DNA of 64,000 nt from Saprospiraceae bacterium (GCA_028285545.1 JANQPA010000014.1:96229-160228), one strand, 5' to 3'. Positions 17,511-27,127 are shown, counted from the stretch's first letter. The notes: a model not told the origin generated them from the letters alone. Numbers and translations: made by a program.

Positions 17511-18934
17511 ACTCCCTGGAGTTCATCTATTTTTTGTTTGAGCCAACCTTTATTGGCAATTTCAGAAGTTGCTTCTACTTCTTTTTTCAATTTCTCAATG
17601 GCCTTATTGTCGCCAGGCATGATTTTGGTCAGTCTCTTGGTAAACGAAATTAGGTTTTTGTATAACGTTTTTCTGTTATCTGTAATCTGTTTGTTTCGAT
17701 TTAAATAAACTCTAAAGCTCTCAAAAAGAGAATACAGGGGTTCTATTTCATCAATTTCATAATAGGTAAATAACAGCATCACTTTTGAGTTGAGGTTGTA
17801 GGTGAAATCCTCATATTCAATTTCTCTAAGCAACTCAATAACCTTATCAAATTTTTTCTGATAAAAATAGGATTGGGCTAAACTAAAAGTGAATGCATTT
17901 TCCCTGTAACTTTCAGGTAATTTATCCCGAAAACCATAAATAAAGTTCTCTATCCAGTCATATTCACCCAGCCTCAAAGCAGTGGTCACGATGTTTCTAT
18001 AATACCAGGGTGAGATTTCCCCTTCAGCTATTACAATTCCCTTTTCAACGATGTCCTGGTAAAGAATAAAAAGTTCTTTTAAAAAAAGCTGATTGCCCTG
18101 GTTAGCTTTTCGGATGCAATAATTTTGGGCTGACATGTACAGATCATCTTTTGCCTCCTGGGCCGGGAGTTTTGTAGCATGTTCGTTAAGCAAATTTTTT
18201 AATTTGTGATAGTGATCTTCATTCTCTGGTTCAAGGTAGGTTAAGCAGGTTTGAAAATAGAGGGCGATTCTCGGAATACTTAAATAGTCATGACCATCTA
18301 AAAATTTAATAATATCCTCAATAAACTGAATCCGGTATTCATGAGGGGAGATGTGCTTTTGACTTAGTATGTAATTGTAAAATTTTAATTTTTCGGAAAT
18401 ATAGAAAATGTCAAGGGCGGTGTTTATCTCTCCCACATTAGATTTGTCAGCCCTTCTTGTTTCAAATTCAATAAGGTCAAAATAATTTCTTTCGATTTTG
18501 TATTTGTGATAATAATAAGTAGAGGATTCACTTGGGTAATTGTGGATCATCCTTTGAGCTGATCGAATGGAGGAATTGTACAACTTTTCTAGTTTTCTGT
18601 CTCCTATAGCACTAATCAGAAAGGAAGCCTGATAAACGGAATCTTCTTCATAAGCTTGCTGGGACAAGAAATTTTCCAGATGTTTTAAGAGGTCAGAGGA
18701 ATATTTTCTAAATCGGGTATCATCAAAGGAGGCGTTCAATTCCAGGTTTTCCCATATCACCTCTTTTTTTAAATCAATATTTCCTTCTTCATTGATATCT
18801 GCAGCTATAATGTTAAATAATTCAATGATAATGGCACTTCGGTTGAAGTAAGGTGATTGCAAATATTTCCTAAATCGATTTTGTTCAATTTTAGAAAAAT
18901 CCCTCAGGATCGAATACAACTTACTACTTCTCAT
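17507..18934 (-). CDS. Unidentified all-helical protein
   Basis: A 475-residue soluble protein, rich in Leu, Glu, Lys, Tyr and Asn, with regularly spaced amphipathic helices (for example LEKLYNSSIRSAQRMIHNYP, AQSYFYQKKFDKVIELLREI) that look like a TPR-type superhelix in the second half. No signal peptide, membrane helix or catalytic motif is visible. I do not recognise the family. The N-terminal stretch YSILRDFSKIEQNRFRKYLQ is the most distinctive. It is transcribed alone and overlaps the convergent EEP gene by 4 bases. Confidence 0.8.
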   Translation of the reverse strand: MRSSKLYSILRDFSKIEQNRFRKYLQSPYFNRSAIIIELFNIIAADINEEGNIDLKKEVIWENLELNASFDDTRFRKYSSDLLKHLENFLSQQAYEEDSVYQASFLISAIGDRKLEKLYNSSIRSAQRMIHNYPSESSTYYYHKYKIERNYFDLIEFETRRADKSNVGEINTALDIFYISEKLKFYNYILSQKHISPHEYRIQFIEDIIKFLDGHDYLSIPRIALYFQTCLTYLEPENEDHYHKLKNLLNEHATKLPAQEAKDDLYMSAQNYCIRKANQGNQLFLKELFILYQDIVEKGIVIAEGEISPWYYRNIVTTALRLGEYDWIENFIYGFRDKLPESYRENAFTFSLAQSYFYQKKFDKVIELLREIEYEDFTYNLNSKVMLLFTYYEIDEIEPLYSLFESFRVYLNRNKQITDNRKTLYKNLISFTKRLTKIMPGDNKAIEKLKKEVEATSEIANKGWLKQKIDELQGV

Positions 18935-19278
18935 AGTGCTTAGTAAATATTATCTTATAAAACGAAGAAAAAAGAATGATTGAATAGAAACTATTTTTCG
19001 GTATAAGCGTAAAATTTTCTATATCTACTTTATGTTGATGGTGAAAACTACAGTTAAATTTAAATGTAAAAAAAAATAATAACAAACACTTTTTTAGCCG
19101 AAGGAGCTACTCGTCTGATTTTCAAGTGTATTGGATAGAACATTTGAAAAGAGTTTGTTAATTATTAGAATTGTTAGTAATTTCATTTCCATCTACGCAA
19201 AGAAAATTGTATTTTTAAGGAAAATTTAGGGGTAATAGCAATGTCCCTTTTAGCAATGAATTATTAAATCCACAAACC
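18935..19278. other. AT-rich intergenic region between divergent genes
   Basis: About 340 bases with no ORF worth naming, dominated by A/T runs. The spacing TTG-20 bases-TAATTTCA near 19152-19182 is a weak promoter candidate for the T9SS protein. Nothing else was recognised. Confidence 0.5.
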
Positions 19279-21765
19279 ATGAATGTATCATTACGCCATT
19301 TTATTGCGTTTTGGTTTCTTTTATTCACTTCTTTTGCGCTTTACTCGCAGGCCATTGTACTGGAGACGTATCAAAATACCCCCCTTGTCCATACTTTTTC
19401 TTCATCGCCATTTTCTCCTCAAATACCAGAAAAGCCTGAAAACGGAACCGCTAAATTATTGAATCTAGGAAATAACCAGTATGAAATCGTATACGAACCC
19501 AATGAGGGATTTGTAGGAGCAGATGAACTCGTATACAACTATTGGTCTCCTCCCACTAATTTTATGAAAGTAACCGTTTATATTAACGTATTGCCTTCTG
19601 TGGTTACCGCTGTTAGAGATTTTGCCGGCACTCCATCCAATATATCTGTAGACATTGATGTACTTAGTAATGACGAAACGACCTCAAGCAGCTTGAGCAT
19701 AAGTAATATTTCTTTGATTAATAATGGAGAAGTTATTGTTAGTGAAGATGGATCAGTATTAACTTTTGTACCCGATCCGGATTTTCAAGGAATCGCTCAT
19801 TTTAATTACATCGCCTGTGACGAAGCTGGTGCCTGCGATCAGGGAACGGTTAGTATTAATGTTTATGGAGAAAATAATTCAGATACGCTAAAAGTTTTTA
19901 CCAAGAAAAATCAGCCTCAGGCAATTTTTATACCCTCCAGTTTCAGCCTCGTTGAAGAGCCCTGGAATGGATTTTATGATGATTATGAAGATATCCCCCA
20001 GTATTATCCCGATATGGACTATGTTGGGAATGACTATATTGTTTTTGAAAATAACGGTATGGTAAAAGTTGTTGAAATTGTAGTTCTTGACATGGTCGAC
20101 AACACTTTTGCCAATGATGATGATGTGTTTACAACTTCCTATAATTCTGTCGAATTTAATGTGTTAGAAAATGACTTGTATGGCATAAACGCAGGTTGTT
20201 TTTCTTATGATCAACCGCTTTATGGTACTTTAGAAGTAGTGGAAGGATCAGGAGGTACTTTGATATATATTCCAACAGAAGGCTTTACCGGAGTCGATAA
20301 ATTTACGTATAGATCTCAGGATCCGGATTGTTTTTATGGAGAAGAGGAAGCCACTGTATTCGTATATGTCAGCAATTTTGAGCCTGTCTATAATAGATTC
20401 AAAATGTCTACCGTCAGGGCTACTCCTTTAGTGGTAGCCTATAGTATTCCCATTTCTGAATATAGATTTGAAATCAATCAGCAACCATCTATGGGGAAAG
20501 TGCTCTTCCTGGAAGGACAAGCCGATACGACTATAAATGGACAAAGAATCAAAGGGTATAATTTGCTGATTTATGTACCTGGTGAGGATGTTGTGGAAGG
20601 ACAGGATGAATTTGAATTGAATTACTGTATTTCCGAAGGAGGACAATGTACTTATCAGAAGTTCCTTAAAATTGAAATGGACATTCTCAATCTTGGCAAT
20701 GGGGACGAAACCTTTTGCTTCAATGATTGTGTTTGGGCCGGAGATACCAATTTAGATGGTATAGTAGATATTAATGACCTTCTTCCAATAGGATTGTTCA
20801 TGGGAGAAAATGGGCCATCAAGAGAAGATCCAGCTTACCCGGTATGGTATGGAGAGCATGGTGAAAATTGGGGAATTGTATCAGAAGCTAATGACAGAGA
20901 TATTAAGCATGTGGATGCAGATGGAGAAGGAATAATCACTGCTTTGGATACCTCAGCTATTGGCGCCAATTATGGCCGTACTCATTCTCTTACTCCTAAA
21001 GGACTTCCCAACATTAAGAATACTATAATTTTAAAAGGCGTTACAACTGCTAGTCCAGGTGACGTAATTGAATTTGATATTTACATGGGGACTGAAGAAA
21101 AGCCAGCTGAAGATGTTTACGGCTTTACCTTCCCTATTGAGTATAATCCGGCATTTTTTGACCCTAAGGGTATGAATATAGAATTTACCAATAACAGTTG
21201 GTTGTCCTATACTTCTGGAACACTAAGTATGGTTAAAAATGACTTTAATGGAAAGCTAGATGCAGGATATACTCGTACCAATGGCCTTGCCGCTTCCGGA
21301 TTTGGCAAAATTGGAAAACTAAGCGTTGTTGTTTCAGATGATTTAGCAGGAATCAAACCTGGTGATACAAAAATTACTACCCGTATTGGAGGTAATGCTG
21401 CAGGCTCAGCTTCTAATAGCCAAGGACAAATTTCAGGCGTGGGTATTGAAGGCCTTGATATCACCATTGACCTTACTAAGCCTACTGCCGAAGATCTTAC
21501 CGATGATACCATTGAAGAACAAGATTTTTTACTTAAAACTTATCCTAATCCAACCTTAGATGAATTAAATGTACACTTTAATAAAGGAAGAGAATTTGAA
21601 AGAGTTCAGCTTTTTAATATGACCGGACAAAGAATCTATGATTCCGGAAAGATCTTGACAAGAACCAGAACAATTGATATGAGTCACTTGAATCCTGGTA
21701 TGTATGTCTTACGTGTACAGACTCCTAATGGATTAATCACCAGAAAAATAGAAAAAGTACAATAA
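19279..21765 (+). CDS. Secreted T9SS cargo with Ig/cadherin-like repeats, dockerin-like and cohesin-like segments
   Basis: The 828-residue product has a signal peptide (residues 1-24). Two or three cadherin-like (Big_9/VCBS-type) repeats follow, each with V-L-x-N-D, TFVPDPDFQG or IYIPTEGFTG, and F-x-Y motifs (about 105-190 and 280-360). A dockerin-like pair of calcium loops is seen as AGDTNLDGIVDINDLL and VDADGEGIITALDTSA (about 485-560). Residues about 590-700 look like a cohesin-type sandwich (PGDVIEFDIYMGT). The C-terminus (LLKTYPNPTLDELNV to ITRKIEKVQ, about 750-828) is a T9SS type A sorting domain. It is probably exported and attached to or released from the cell surface. An intrinsic terminator follows. 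Confidence 0.9.
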   Translation: MNVSLRHFIAFWFLLFTSFALYSQAIVLETYQNTPLVHTFSSSPFSPQIPEKPENGTAKLLNLGNNQYEIVYEPNEGFVGADELVYNYWSPPTNFMKVTVYINVLPSVVTAVRDFAGTPSNISVDIDVLSNDETTSSSLSISNISLINNGEVIVSEDGSVLTFVPDPDFQGIAHFNYIACDEAGACDQGTVSINVYGENNSDTLKVFTKKNQPQAIFIPSSFSLVEEPWNGFYDDYEDIPQYYPDMDYVGNDYIVFENNGMVKVVEIVVLDMVDNTFANDDDVFTTSYNSVEFNVLENDLYGINAGCFSYDQPLYGTLEVVEGSGGTLIYIPTEGFTGVDKFTYRSQDPDCFYGEEEATVFVYVSNFEPVYNRFKMSTVRATPLVVAYSIPISEYRFEINQQPSMGKVLFLEGQADTTINGQRIKGYNLLIYVPGEDVVEGQDEFELNYCISEGGQCTYQKFLKIEMDILNLGNGDETFCFNDCVWAGDTNLDGIVDINDLLPIGLFMGENGPSREDPAYPVWYGEHGENWGIVSEANDRDIKHVDADGEGIITALDTSAIGANYGRTHSLTPKGLPNIKNTIILKGVTTASPGDVIEFDIYMGTEEKPAEDVYGFTFPIEYNPAFFDPKGMNIEFTNNSWLSYTSGTLSMVKNDFNGKLDAGYTRTNGLAASGFGKIGKLSVVVSDDLAGIKPGDTKITTRIGGNAAGSASNSQGQISGVGIEGLDITIDLTKPTAEDLTDDTIEEQDFLLKTYPNPTLDELNVHFNKGREFERVQLFNMTGQRIYDSGKILTRTRTIDMSHLNPGMYVLRVQTPNGLITRKIEKVQ

Positions 21766-21881
21766 AATCAACTCTTTTAAACGACTTCAGGAAATATTAT
21801 GATTGCCTGAATCGTTATAAAGACACTAATTTAACATTCATTGCTTTATTTATATTCGTGGAATTATAATCATTGCTATTG

Positions 21882-21909
21882 AAGTCGCACTTTTGTGCGA
21901 CTTTTTTTT
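21882..21909 (+). terminator. Intrinsic terminator after the T9SS cargo gene
   Basis: A 9-bp stem (21882-21890 with 21895-21903) with a TTTT loop is followed by T's to 21909. It is 117 bases past the stop of the upstream gene. Confidence 0.9.
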
Positions 21910-21987
21910 GCCTCACCTTTAGGCAATGATAAATTTACCAAAAATATATTAGAAAAATAAAATTTTCACAATTTTGATAAACTGTCT

Positions 21988-22018
21988 TTGAGCTTCACTA
22001 TAATTATTTTCATATTTG
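21988..22018 (+). promoter_or_regulatory. Candidate promoter of the small RNA
   Basis: TTG at 21988-21990, 20 bases, then CATATTTG at 22011-22018, which matches TAnnTTTG at all but one fixed position. Spacing is in the 17-23 range known for Bacteroidota. Confidence 0.45.
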
Positions 22019-22083
22019 TATTGTGAGAAAGATAAAGGGTAAATAGAATTAGAAGAGACAGATATCTTTCGACCTTAATTTGG

Positions 22084-22102
22084 ATATGTTCATGGGATTA
22101 TA
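22084..22102 (+). repeat. Direct repeat copy 1 (19 bases)
   Basis: ATATGTTCATGGGATTATA, identical to 22173-22191, with a period of 89 bases. It lies inside the candidate small RNA in a predicted single-stranded segment. Confidence 0.85.
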
Positions 22103-22172
22103 ATTTGTCGGATGTAGGCCGTTAATCATACGGCTTACTCCCTTTTTAAAGAGACAATCATTTCGATTCAAA

Positions 22173-22191
22173 ATATGTTCATGGGATTATA
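22173..22191 (+). repeat. Direct repeat copy 2 (19 bases)
   Basis: Exact copy of 22084-22102, just upstream of the terminator stem. Confidence 0.85.
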
Positions 22192-22204
22192 TTTATTGTA
22201 CCAG

Positions 22205-22233
22205 GGTCATGTCAGCTGACATGACCTTTTTTT
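22205..22233 (+). terminator. Strong intrinsic terminator (22-bp palindrome plus T7)
   Basis: Positions 22205-22226 are a perfect palindrome (GGTCATGTCAG and its complement), followed by seven T's. A preceding gene is missing on the plus strand, so it most likely ends the candidate small RNA. The stem also follows directly after the stop of the minus-strand fructosamine kinase gene. Confidence 0.85.
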
Positions 22234-23101
22234 ATTGATATTTTCTGAGAATATTCCTGACTGAACCTGCATAGGACCTTCCAAACATATTCAAATGCGC
22301 CAATAAATAGTAGAGTTGATAGATCTCCATTCGTTCTTCCCAGCCACTCAAAAGAGGATAAGACTCATTATATGATTGATAAAAACCTTTATTAAAACCT
22401 CCAAATAACAGACTCATTGCAATATCCATTTCTCTCGGACCATAACTTACAGATGGATCAATGAGTACCACATGATCCAGATGGTTGACCATAAAATTGC
22501 CGCTCCATAAATCACCATGAATCAAAGAAGGTTTTTCCCTGGGGATTAAATTAGTTAATTGTTTGAAAAACAAATTTGTAACGTCTAGGTCTTGCTTATT
22601 CAATAAGCCCTGATTGAATGCCATTTTTATCTGAGGGGCATATCTTTCTTCAATGATAAAACTTAATAAATCTGAATGATAAGAATTAGACTGAGGAAGG
22701 GTACCTATATAATTAGAATGATCCAAACCAAAATGGGTATTCCTGACGCGATGCAAGTCGGCAAGCTGAACACCAAATTGATGCCAAAATAAGGGGGAGG
22801 GAGATTTGGAGGATATATATTCCATCAGCAAAAATGAACCCTCAGAATTTCGATTTAGGCTAATCAGGTTTGGAGTTCGGATTTTCCCGGATGAAGCAAT
22901 AAGGGTTAGTCCTTTTTTTTCGCTGGATAAAATCAAATTTGCTGATGAAGATGTATTAAATTTTAGAAAAAAAGAACCTTTTGAAGTCCTAATCAACCGA
23001 GATTGATTAATGTCTCCCCCCTTTACCGAGAGTACCTGTTGAATGTCTGCACCAAGGATATTTTCACAATGTTGATGAATAGAAATGGGAAGAGAAGCCA
23101 T
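22232..23101 (-). CDS. Fructosamine kinase family protein
   Basis: A 289-residue fructosamine/ketosamine-3-kinase-like enzyme of the protein-kinase-like fold; family members phosphorylate sugar adducts on amines, allowing deglycation. Visible are the catalytic segment LIHGDLWSGNFMV (His195-Asp197) and the metal-binding LIDPSVSYGPREMDIAM (Asp215), plus an N-terminal nucleotide-binding strand GSFFLKFN with the Lys of the ATP site. Length is standard. It is monocistronic. The physiological substrate is not known for bacterial members. Confidence 0.92.
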   Translation of the reverse strand: MASLPISIHQHCENILGADIQQVLSVKGGDINQSRLIRTSKGSFFLKFNTSSSANLILSSEKKGLTLIASSGKIRTPNLISLNRNSEGSFLLMEYISSKSPSPLFWHQFGVQLADLHRVRNTHFGLDHSNYIGTLPQSNSYHSDLLSFIIEERYAPQIKMAFNQGLLNKQDLDVTNLFFKQLTNLIPREKPSLIHGDLWSGNFMVNHLDHVVLIDPSVSYGPREMDIAMSLLFGGFNKGFYQSYNESYPLLSGWEERMEIYQLYYLLAHLNMFGRSYAGSVRNILRKYQ

Positions 23102-23110
23102 TGTTGGAAT

Positions 23111-23147
23111 TGGTTATACGTTAATAGTTGTTTGGTTATACGTTAAT
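23111..23147. repeat. Two direct copies of a 15-mer upstream of the fructosamine kinase gene
   Basis: TGGTTATACGTTAAT occurs at 23111-23125 and 23133-23147 (period 22, two helical turns). It lies between divergent genes, so it might be an operator, or a member of the ATAACCAAT word repeats seen elsewhere in the window. Confidence 0.55.
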
Positions 23148-23263
23148 TAATGTTTAGCTAATTACTAGCTGAAATAGTATTAATAAAGCTTTCGCTATTA
23201 AGATATTAGAATATGCCTAATCTTACAAATCGAAATATAAAATGGAATAAAAGCCCTATTTTA

Positions 23264-24886
23264 ATGTCAAAAAAAATGCCTGTATCACGTTTACTGACTT
23301 TCATTTTCCTTCTGTTTTCCCTACACGCCTGGGCTCAACCTATCCCTAAAGCACCGGACCGCGTCCGCGGAGAAGGGCCCTTTGATCAACTTATTATTAG
23401 AGGTGTTACCTTGATAAATGGTAATGGATCTCCACCAATTGGTCCAGTGGATATCGTGGTAGAGCAAAATATCATAAAAGAAATTAAAGTGGTTGGTTAT
23501 CCTGGTGTGCCAATAGATGAAGAGAAGCGTCCACAATTAAAAGATGGTGGAAAAGAGTTAGACTGTAATGGAATGTTCATTATGCCAGGGCTGATTGATA
23601 TGCATGCTCATATTGGCGGTGCTGCTCAGGGAACCCCTGCGGAATATGTCTACAAATTGTGGCTTGGGCATGGTATTACGACGATTAGAGAAGTGATGGC
23701 ACGTAATGGTTTAGATTGGACATTAGAAGAAAAGAAGCGATCACAAAAAAATGAAATTACAGCTCCCAGGATTTTTACCTACATGGGATTTAGTATGAAG
23801 GATGAAGGAGGAAGAGGACCCACACCCACCAGCCCTGAAGAAGCTCGAGAATGGGTCAAAAGGGTAGCCAAAAAAGGAGCGGATGGCGTAAAATTCAGAT
23901 ATGGACCCCCTCCGGAGGTAATGGAAGCTGCACTGACTGAGATAAAGAAACAAGGTTTACGTTCTGCTGCCCATCACGATCAAATGAATGTAGCACAATG
24001 GAATGTACTTCATTCCGCAAAACTGGGCCTTACTTCAATGGAGCATTGGTACGGCCTGCCCGAAGCACTATTTGATGACAAAACAGTCCAAAATTATTCA
24101 CTAAATTATAATTACGGTAATGAACAAGATCGTTTTGGGGAGGCTGGTCTGTTGTGGTTGCAAGCCGCCAGACCTGGGTCGGAAAAATGGAACCAAGTAA
24201 TGGATGAATTAATTTCCATGGATTTTACTTTGGTCCCCACTTTCAATATATACGAGGCCAATCGAGACCTTCAAAAAGCGCGTAGAGCGGAATGGCATGA
24301 AACTTACACGCTGCCAAACTTATGGAGGTTCTATAAACCCAGCCTGATTTCTCATGGATCGTACTGGCATTATTGGACCACAGAAAAAGAAATCCAATGG
24401 CGAAAAAATTATGAACTTTGGATGCAATTCATCAACGAATACAAAAATAAAGGAGGTAGGGTGGCAGCCGGATCAGATTCTGGCTTTATCTATCAGCTTT
24501 ATGGCTTTTCTTACATTCGTGAACTCGAATTGCTGAAAGAAGCCGGATTCCATCCTATGGAGGTTCTGAGTTCTGCAACACTCCAGGGAGCACAAGCCTT
24601 GGGAATGGAAGACAAATTGGGAAGTATCCAGGTTGGAAAATATGCCGACTTTGCCATTCTTCAAGAAAATCCGCTCGAAAACCTCAAGATCTTGTACGGA
24701 ACCGGAGCCATTAAATTAACAGAGGAAAATGAAATCATACGAACCTCTGGTATCAGGTATACCATCAAAGATGGCATCATTTATAATGCCAAAAAATTAT
24801 TAGCAGATGTAAGAAAAATGGTTGAGCAATCTAAACAGAAAGACGATTTTGAATTGACTCAACCGGGGCAAAGAAGAAAAAACTAA
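23264..24886 (+). CDS. Secreted amidohydrolase-family metal-dependent hydrolase
   Basis: An in-frame ATG exists at 23213, but the one at 23264 starts directly before a signal peptide (KMPVSRLLTFIFLLFSLHAWAQ) and is preferred (540 residues). The TIM-barrel amidohydrolase motifs are the His-x-His in MPGLIDMHAHIG, the region SAAHHDQMN, a His in SMEHWYG, and the terminal Asp in AAGSDSGF. C-terminal GSIQVGKYADFAIL closes the small beta-sandwich of imidazolonepropionase/prolidase-type members. Substrate unknown, acting in the periplasm or outside. It is monocistronic. Confidence 0.88.
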   Translation: MSKKMPVSRLLTFIFLLFSLHAWAQPIPKAPDRVRGEGPFDQLIIRGVTLINGNGSPPIGPVDIVVEQNIIKEIKVVGYPGVPIDEEKRPQLKDGGKELDCNGMFIMPGLIDMHAHIGGAAQGTPAEYVYKLWLGHGITTIREVMARNGLDWTLEEKKRSQKNEITAPRIFTYMGFSMKDEGGRGPTPTSPEEAREWVKRVAKKGADGVKFRYGPPPEVMEAALTEIKKQGLRSAAHHDQMNVAQWNVLHSAKLGLTSMEHWYGLPEALFDDKTVQNYSLNYNYGNEQDRFGEAGLLWLQAARPGSEKWNQVMDELISMDFTLVPTFNIYEANRDLQKARRAEWHETYTLPNLWRFYKPSLISHGSYWHYWTTEKEIQWRKNYELWMQFINEYKNKGGRVAAGSDSGFIYQLYGFSYIRELELLKEAGFHPMEVLSSATLQGAQALGMEDKLGSIQVGKYADFAILQENPLENLKILYGTGAIKLTEENEIIRTSGIRYTIKDGIIYNAKKLLADVRKMVEQSKQKDDFELTQPGQRRKN

Positions 24887-25022
24887 GCATGGGTTTAGTT
24901 TTTGATTTTTCAATTGCCACATTGCAATACAGATTTTCAGTTTAAACACTGAAATCCAGACACCCTAATGAGGCGTAGCCCAATATTCACGAACAACGAA
25001 TAACCAATCAATGATTAACTAA

Positions 25023-25748
25023 TTACAGTCTATTTTTATTAACAATATTCAAAAGTTCCTCTCTGTAATTCTTACCAATGGGTAGGTGTTTAGGCTGATT
25101 TTTTTCAATCACCTCTACCATATTACCCACAATGGCATTAATCTTATTTAAATTAATGATATAAGATCTATGGATTCTTTTGAACATGGCTTGTGGAAGT
25201 TTTTCTTCCAGGCTTTTCATGGTTTGCAGGGTAATTACTCTAGAAGCATTCATTCGAATAATTACATAATCTTTTAACCCTTCAATGTAAAGGATGTCCC
25301 TATAATTGATCTTGACTAATTTCTTATCTGCTTTTACAAAGATGTAATCATCACCTTCCATTTCACCACCGCCGCCGCTATCTTTTTTCTGAAGTTCAAT
25401 TTGGTCCATTGCCTTATTGACGGCTTTCATAAAACGATCCAAAGAAATAGGCTTTAGTAAGTAATCTAAAGCATTTAATTCGAATCCTTCGATAGCATAA
25501 TTATCATAAGCTGTAGTAAAGATTACTAAGGGTGGTTTGGTCAAGGTTTTTAGAAAATCGATTCCCGTCAATTGTGGCATTTGAATATCCAAAAACATTA
25601 GATCAATATTACCTGACTTTAAGGTATCATTAGCTTCCAAAGCATTGCTACACTTTCGTACCAGATTAAGTTCAGGTATTTTCTCGATATAGGTTTCAAG
25701 TACATCCTGTGCCAATGGTTCATCATCTACAATTATTACATTTATCAT
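25023..25748 (-). CDS. LytTR-family response regulator
   Basis: A 241-residue regulator. Receiver domain residues 1-118 have the acidic pair Asp8-Asp9, phosphoacceptor Asp54 in FLDIQMP, Thr in FTTAYDNYA and Lys in YLLKPI. After a short Gly-rich linker (SGGGGEMEG) comes a LytTR DNA-binding domain (about 138-241: VKINYRDILYIEGLKDYVII, RIHRSYIINLNKINAI, LPIGKNYREEL). It lies 122 bases downstream of the LytS-type kinase gene in the same direction and is its likely partner. Confidence 0.95.
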   Translation of the reverse strand: MINVIIVDDEPLAQDVLETYIEKIPELNLVRKCSNALEANDTLKSGNIDLMFLDIQMPQLTGIDFLKTLTKPPLVIFTTAYDNYAIEGFELNALDYLLKPISLDRFMKAVNKAMDQIELQKKDSGGGGEMEGDDYIFVKADKKLVKINYRDILYIEGLKDYVIIRMNASRVITLQTMKSLEEKLPQAMFKRIHRSYIINLNKINAIVGNMVEVIEKNQPKHLPIGKNYREELLNIVNKNRL

Positions 25749-25870
25749 ATTTCCGTTTTTTTTGCGATCGATAGTTTGATGAAAAGATATTTATGGATTA
25801 GCAGAATACTGCTTGTCATTGAGTATAAAAATGAATAATCTTATTCCTAAGATATGTATTAATTATACCC

Positions 25871-26932
25871 TCAATTTAGTTGAATTTTTAAATTTACTGC
25901 ATATGTCTTTGGATAATCGTGAATTTTAAGTTCGTATTGATCAGGATACAAAAGATTTAGACGTCTTTGAACATTTACCAGACCAATGCCCCCACTTTTT
26001 TTACCCTTGATAATTGGGGAAGGCAATTTTTCGGGTTTACTATTTTCGATGAAAAAGTCTACCTCTTTTTCATTTACCTCCAATTTGATATTTACAAAAC
26101 CTTGTGAAATTTGGTGACTCAGGCCATGTTTAAAGCTGTTCTCAAGGAAAGGAATAAACATAAGCGGAGCTATTTCTTTGATGCCGGGATCACCAGTATG
26201 TGTGAAATCAATGCTGACATTTTTTCCCTGCCTAAGTTTTTCCAAATCCAAATAGTTTTTGATGTAATTAATTTCCTTACTCAGTAATACTCGCTTCTCG
26301 TTGCATTCATATAACATGTACCGCATCATCTCTGACAACTTGATAACAATTTCAGGAGCTTTATCATCTTTTTTTAGCGTCAATGCATACAGGTTATTCA
26401 GGGTGTTAAACAAAAAATGAGGATTAATTTGAGATTTCAGGAATCTTAATTCCGACTGCATGGTTTGAGTTTGCAATTCATGTTGTTCTCTTAATTGTTT
26501 GCCCCAATCGGTAATGATTTTGATGATGGTAGAAGTGCCGGCAATGAAGAAATTAACCAGGAAAAACCAATTCATATCCTCTTGCAGCTGGTTTTGTAAG
26601 TCCTGGGAATAACTAAACTTAAAATAAAAGACAATGACCTTAAGGGGGGTGAAAATAACTGCTGACAAAATCAACAGTATAGCATAGGTCAAAAATTTCT
26701 TTTGGGTCAGGTAATTTGGGATTAAATAAAACAAATTAAAATAAACCAAGACAGCATAGAAAAAAACGTTGATAACTTCATTACTGATGGCAAAGAGAAT
26801 ACTGTGACTACTGCTTTCAATTGCCGTCATTATCAATAGAAACAATAACCAAAAGCCTACATGTTGAGTTATGGACCGGGAAAAAAAGTGGATTAGTTGA
26901 TTTTTTAGCTTAAAGCTTAGCTCGCTGATCAT
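25871..26932 (-). CDS. LytS/AgrC-type sensor histidine kinase
   Basis: A 353-residue kinase. About four membrane helices span residues 25-135. The His_kinase phosphoacceptor motif is FLKSQINPHFLFNTLNNLYAL with His172. The ATPase has the N-box-like PFLENSFKHGL and the G-box KSGGIGLVNVQRRL. There is no large sensory domain, so the signal is likely sensed within the membrane. It is upstream of, and probably cotranscribed with, the LytTR regulator. The target genes are not evident. Confidence 0.95.
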   Translation of the reverse strand: MISELSFKLKNQLIHFFSRSITQHVGFWLLFLLIMTAIESSSHSILFAISNEVINVFFYAVLVYFNLFYLIPNYLTQKKFLTYAILLILSAVIFTPLKVIVFYFKFSYSQDLQNQLQEDMNWFFLVNFFIAGTSTIIKIITDWGKQLREQHELQTQTMQSELRFLKSQINPHFLFNTLNNLYALTLKKDDKAPEIVIKLSEMMRYMLYECNEKRVLLSKEINYIKNYLDLEKLRQGKNVSIDFTHTGDPGIKEIAPLMFIPFLENSFKHGLSHQISQGFVNIKLEVNEKEVDFFIENSKPEKLPSPIIKGKKSGGIGLVNVQRRLNLLYPDQYELKIHDYPKTYAVNLKIQLN

Positions 26933-27097
26933 AGGTTCATACCAATTGTTGCTTAAATATATTCATTCTAAGCCTAACTTCTTTAAGGAAAGAATAAAAT
27001 AGACAAACAAGTTTACTAAAACGATCGAATTTTTCGTCCTGCATGCTTTGTTTTTATAATTTTTTCAAATCTAAATGGGTATCGGGACCGGATTTAT

Positions 27098-27105
27098 TAA
27101 ATTTG
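27098..27105 (+). promoter_or_regulatory. -7 promoter element for the PTPS gene
   Basis: TAAATTTG, full match to TAnnTTTG, 22 bases before the ATG at 27128, so the leader would be only about 15 bases. No -33 TTG was found. Confidence 0.4.
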
Positions 27106-27127
27106 CGCATTCAAAAAAAATGCTTAA

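Larger units (their letters stand above)
22024..22233 (+). ncRNA. Candidate structured small RNA, about 210 nt
   Basis: Between an upstream terminator (21909) and a strong terminator (22205-22233) lies a stretch with no ORF but clear structure: an 8-bp pairing 22027-22034 with 22073-22080, a 9-bp hairpin 22114-22122 with 22130-22138 (7-base loop, one G-U), and the 22-bp terminator palindrome. A 19-base sequence occurs twice, flanking the middle hairpin. The predicted 5' end rests on the promoter candidate. No known RNA family is recognised. It is oriented against the fructosamine kinase gene, whose last codons the terminator overlaps. Confidence 0.5.

Noticed and set aside
24935..24954. Possible terminator after the amidohydrolase gene
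   Set aside because: The 7-bp stem TTTCAGT/ACTGAAA has no T-run on either strand.
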